A stretch of DNA of 64,000 nt from NCBI GenBank assembly GCA_025153755.1, contig JAOALD010000001.1:558001-622000 (forward strand). Direction: 5' to 3'. Shown here in pieces: positions 61,869-64,000 of the stretch. This DNA is from SAR92 clade bacterium H921 (lineage in GTDB: Bacteria > Pseudomonadota > Gammaproteobacteria > Pseudomonadales > Porticoccaceae). A program made the position numbers and the translations under genes. The notes beneath the pieces were generated by a model. The model saw only the letters and a program-made list of their open reading frames with translations. It was not told where the DNA came from and searched no databases. Position 1 is the stretch's first letter, and each line of letters begins with the position of its first letter.

Positions 61869-63089
61869 TTAACTATTGGGTTTGAGATTTTCATTGTCCT
61901 CGGAATATTCTACTCGGTAAATCTGCCCGCCTAAATCGTCAGTGATATAAAAACGCCCTTGGCTATCCTGAGTAATGCCAGCGGGACGTCCCATAATGCC
62001 ATCATGTGCTAAGAATCCGCTGACAAAGTCGCGGCTCTGTATATTGCCCTTGTCATCCCAATGCAGCGAGATGACCTTATAACCATCTAATGTGGAACGA
62101 TTCCATGAGCCATGCAAAGCCACTAGTGCGGTGCGTTTGAAGCTGTCAGGGAGGCTTGTGTGGCCTTTGACGAAGTGAATATCCAGTGGCGCATTATGGG
62201 GACGAAAATTAAACGCCGGAACTATGGCAGCGTCGGCAAGATCTGGTCTTTTATGACCAAAATCTGGATCGGGAATATTATCGCCATTGACATAGGGCCA
62301 GCCATAAAAGCCACCTTCCACCACCAGATTCAGTTCGTCTGGTGGGAAGTTATCACCCAGTAAATCACGGGCATTGACAGTGGCATAGAGGTCATTGGAC
62401 CAGGGTGCCCAGTCAAAACCTACAGAGTTACGTAAGCCGCGGGCGAAAATTTGTGGATCGCCGCCGTCAAGCTCAGATCGCAACATAGCCGCATATCTAG
62501 GATCTTCTGGTTCGCAGACATTACAGGGTGAGCCAACTGCAACATAAAGTTTACGGTCTGGTGAAATACCTATGGCTTTGGCTTTATGGATCAGGTCATA
62601 GGGCAGATCTTGAAGAATGGGTTCAATCTCACCAGCAAGTCTGCCGGTACTGTGGTCAAAGAGTACTCGGCTAACTGTGCCGCTTTCACTAAAGTACAGC
62701 CAGTCGCCGTCAAACGCGATGCCTTGCGGTTCATTGAGACCATCTATCAAGACTGTCTGAGTTTCAGCTGTGCCATTTTGGTCTTTATCTTGTAGTAGCA
62801 TAACTTGCCCGCGATCGGCGATGGTAGCAACTAGATCATCTTGCTCTGTGGGGGCGACAAAGCGTACATAGCCGAGATCCTGTGCCACCAGCTCAAGACT
62901 AAAGCCTTGGGGTACCTGTAGGCTGGATTTTTCCGCAGCATTGGCCGAGGTGTTAAGGCCGGCAACAGTACTGGCCATCAGCCAAAATCCGCTGAGGCCG
63001 CCTGGGGTAATGGCGGCAATGTAGCCGGTTCCAGTAACTATTATTGCTAGCAGCCCAAAGGCTGCGCCCTTGGCTATTTTTTTCATCAT
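61869..63089 (-). CDS. PQQ-dependent sugar/L-sorbosone dehydrogenase-like beta-propeller
   Basis: A 406-residue exported beta-propeller. An N-terminal membrane or signal segment (AFGLLAIIVTGTGYIAA) precedes the propeller. Typical parts are LNEPQGIAFDGDWLYF, ISPDRKLYVAVGSPCNVCEPEDP (with a CNVC pair), ARGLRNSVGFDW, and HGSWNR near the fifth blade. Family members oxidise sugars with PQQ in the periplasm. Cofactor and substrate are inferred from the family. Confidence 0.87.
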   Translation of the reverse strand: MMKKIAKGAAFGLLAIIVTGTGYIAAITPGGLSGFWLMASTVAGLNTSANAAEKSSLQVPQGFSLELVAQDLGYVRFVAPTEQDDLVATIADRGQVMLLQDKDQNGTAETQTVLIDGLNEPQGIAFDGDWLYFSESGTVSRVLFDHSTGRLAGEIEPILQDLPYDLIHKAKAIGISPDRKLYVAVGSPCNVCEPEDPRYAAMLRSELDGGDPQIFARGLRNSVGFDWAPWSNDLYATVNARDLLGDNFPPDELNLVVEGGFYGWPYVNGDNIPDPDFGHKRPDLADAAIVPAFNFRPHNAPLDIHFVKGHTSLPDSFKRTALVALHGSWNRSTLDGYKVISLHWDDKGNIQSRDFVSGFLAHDGIMGRPAGITQDSQGRFYITDDLGGQIYRVEYSEDNENLKPNS

Positions 63090-63120
63090 GGAGGTAGCCT
63101 TTTGTGTAACGATTTATTTA

Positions 63121-64000
63121 TTAAGTCTTGTGTACCTTTTTAGCCGCCGCTGAGGTAATTGATCCAGCAACAACCATACTGGCACCGAGCAACGAAATAA
63201 ACCCTAAGGGTTCTACGGAAATGTTCTCGAAGGGCATGAGTTGCACTATACCAACTGTCAGTAGCGGCGTCATTGCGATGGTGGCACTGACTCTAGATGC
63301 TTCGATATGCACCAGAGCTTCGGCAAAGCATCCGTAAGCGATAATGGTGTTGAGGCCACAAAATGCCAGAAGACCCCATTGCAGTCCTGTGAGTTGGTCC
63401 AGAGTCGAGAAATTGCAAAAGGGCAAAAATGCTAGAGTACCGAGCCAATAAATAGCCAGCATGGTTTCTTCTGAGGTGAATTGTTGCAGTAGTATTTTTT
63501 GTATGATGGCGTAGCCGGTCCAGCACATTGCTGCTAAAACAATCATTAGCAAGCCCGCACCATAATCATTGAAGTCGGCAAATACGTCACCCAAATGATG
63601 ATTGAAAAATAATATTAACCCTGAGCCAAAGGCAAAAAAACCTAGCCACTGGAGACTAGAGAATGGTTCTTTAAAGAGAAAAATGCCCGCTAGTAAAAGC
63701 AGCATTGGGGCAACTTGAATCATTACCTGAGCGGCCTCAGGGCTAGTTCGTTCTAAACCAAAAATATATAAGCCATAGTTGCCACAGAGCAAAACGCCGG
63801 CAGCCGTAAGTTGAAAAAATAGCCGAGGCACGCGCAATTTACCACGATTAGGGAGCCGTCTACGCACTATGAGATAGGGTGTCATCAATGCTGCGGCCAA
63901 AGAAAGACGAAAGAAGGTTGTGGTAACCGGATCGATGGTTGTCAATAGGCCGCTTAGGGCAATGGGCAATAGGCCCCACATTGTGGCAGTGGAAAGAGCC
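63121..64000 (-). CDS. EamA/DMT family transporter (5' end outside window)
   Basis: A drug/metabolite transporter with about ten membrane helices. The frame stays open to the right edge, and the first visible residues (ALSTATMWGLLPIAL) fit the middle of helix 1, so the true start lies beyond 64000. An ATG at 63981 would cut helix 1. Substrate is unknown. It lies 31 bases upstream of the propeller gene. Confidence 0.87.
   Translation of the reverse strand, partial: ALSTATMWGLLPIALSGLLTTIDPVTTTFFRLSLAAALMTPYLIVRRRLPNRGKLRVPRLFFQLTAAGVLLCGNYGLYIFGLERTSPEAAQVMIQVAPMLLLLAGIFLFKEPFSSLQWLGFFAFGSGLILFFNHHLGDVFADFNDYGAGLLMIVLAAMCWTGYAIIQKILLQQFTSEETMLAIYWLGTLAFLPFCNFSTLDQLTGLQWGLLAFCGLNTIIAYGCFAEALVHIEASRVSATIAMTPLLTVGIVQLMPFENISVEPLGFISLLGASMVVAGSITSAAAKKVHKT

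Noticed and set aside
1-64000. CRISPR array, rRNA or insertion sequence
   Set aside because: No regularly spaced repeats, rRNA stretches or complete transposase were seen on either strand.

Overview
The window looks like chromosome from a marine, proteorhodopsin-bearing gammaproteobacterium. I infer something close to the SAR92/Porticoccaceae group from the gene types; no marker gene here proves it. Most genes are housekeeping or metabolic and tightly packed. A clearly more AT-rich accessory stretch lies at about 44.8-61.5 kb.

Layout. At 1-9 kb are a green-tuned proteorhodopsin (cut by the window edge), a serine hydrolase, a two-gene photolyase operon (FeS-BCP type plus cryptochrome-DASH), a DUF3429/DCC-thioredoxin/SDR operon, and a cytochrome b561/YceI/YceI operon. 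At 9-24.6 kb are rlmD, glyA, a Nudix gene, then the run nrdR-ribD-ribE-ribBA-ribH-nusB-thiL-pgpA, an RND efflux pair, ribA and hisF. At 24.8-26.2 kb an rpoE-chrR pair of the singlet-oxygen type carries its own near-consensus promoter. At 26.5-44.8 kb are transport and catabolism genes: a dicarboxylate symporter, PepQ, an asparaginase domain, a radical SAM protein, a ferredoxin/reductase pair, a YegD-like Hsp70, fused isobutyryl-CoA mutase IcmF with a TetR regulator, an FucP-type transporter, XdhC/MocA, a CoA-transferase/monooxygenase/SDR operon, and DedA.

Accessory region. At 44.8-50.1 kb the DNA is patchy and partly broken. It holds a 72-bp duplicated piece of a hydrolase gene, two related small exported proteins (one frameshifted), a large exported serine hydrolase, and a 39-codon remnant of type I restriction gene hsdM. 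It also holds a membrane-anchored peroxiredoxin-like gene interrupted by an in-frame TGA exactly at the first active-site Cys of the CxxC motif. A 7-bp hairpin follows the TGA at the usual distance, so I read this as a probable selenoprotein.

From 50100 to 61544 lies an 11.4-kb island at a tRNA-Met(CAT) gene. A 47-bp perfect direct repeat of the tRNA 3' half marks the two ends. Cargo includes a secreted PLD-fold protein and an overlapping glycine-rich membrane protein, an SRA-like-HNH modification-dependent nuclease, and a Zorya-like operon (zorA, zorB, HNH nuclease) followed by a GIY-YIG/NUMOD/zinc-ribbon protein. Several unknown small genes follow, two of them behind a duplicated 65-bp leader. 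I see no integrase. This reads as a compact anti-phage island.

Beyond the tRNA are a sorbosone-dehydrogenase-like protein and an EamA transporter cut by the right edge.
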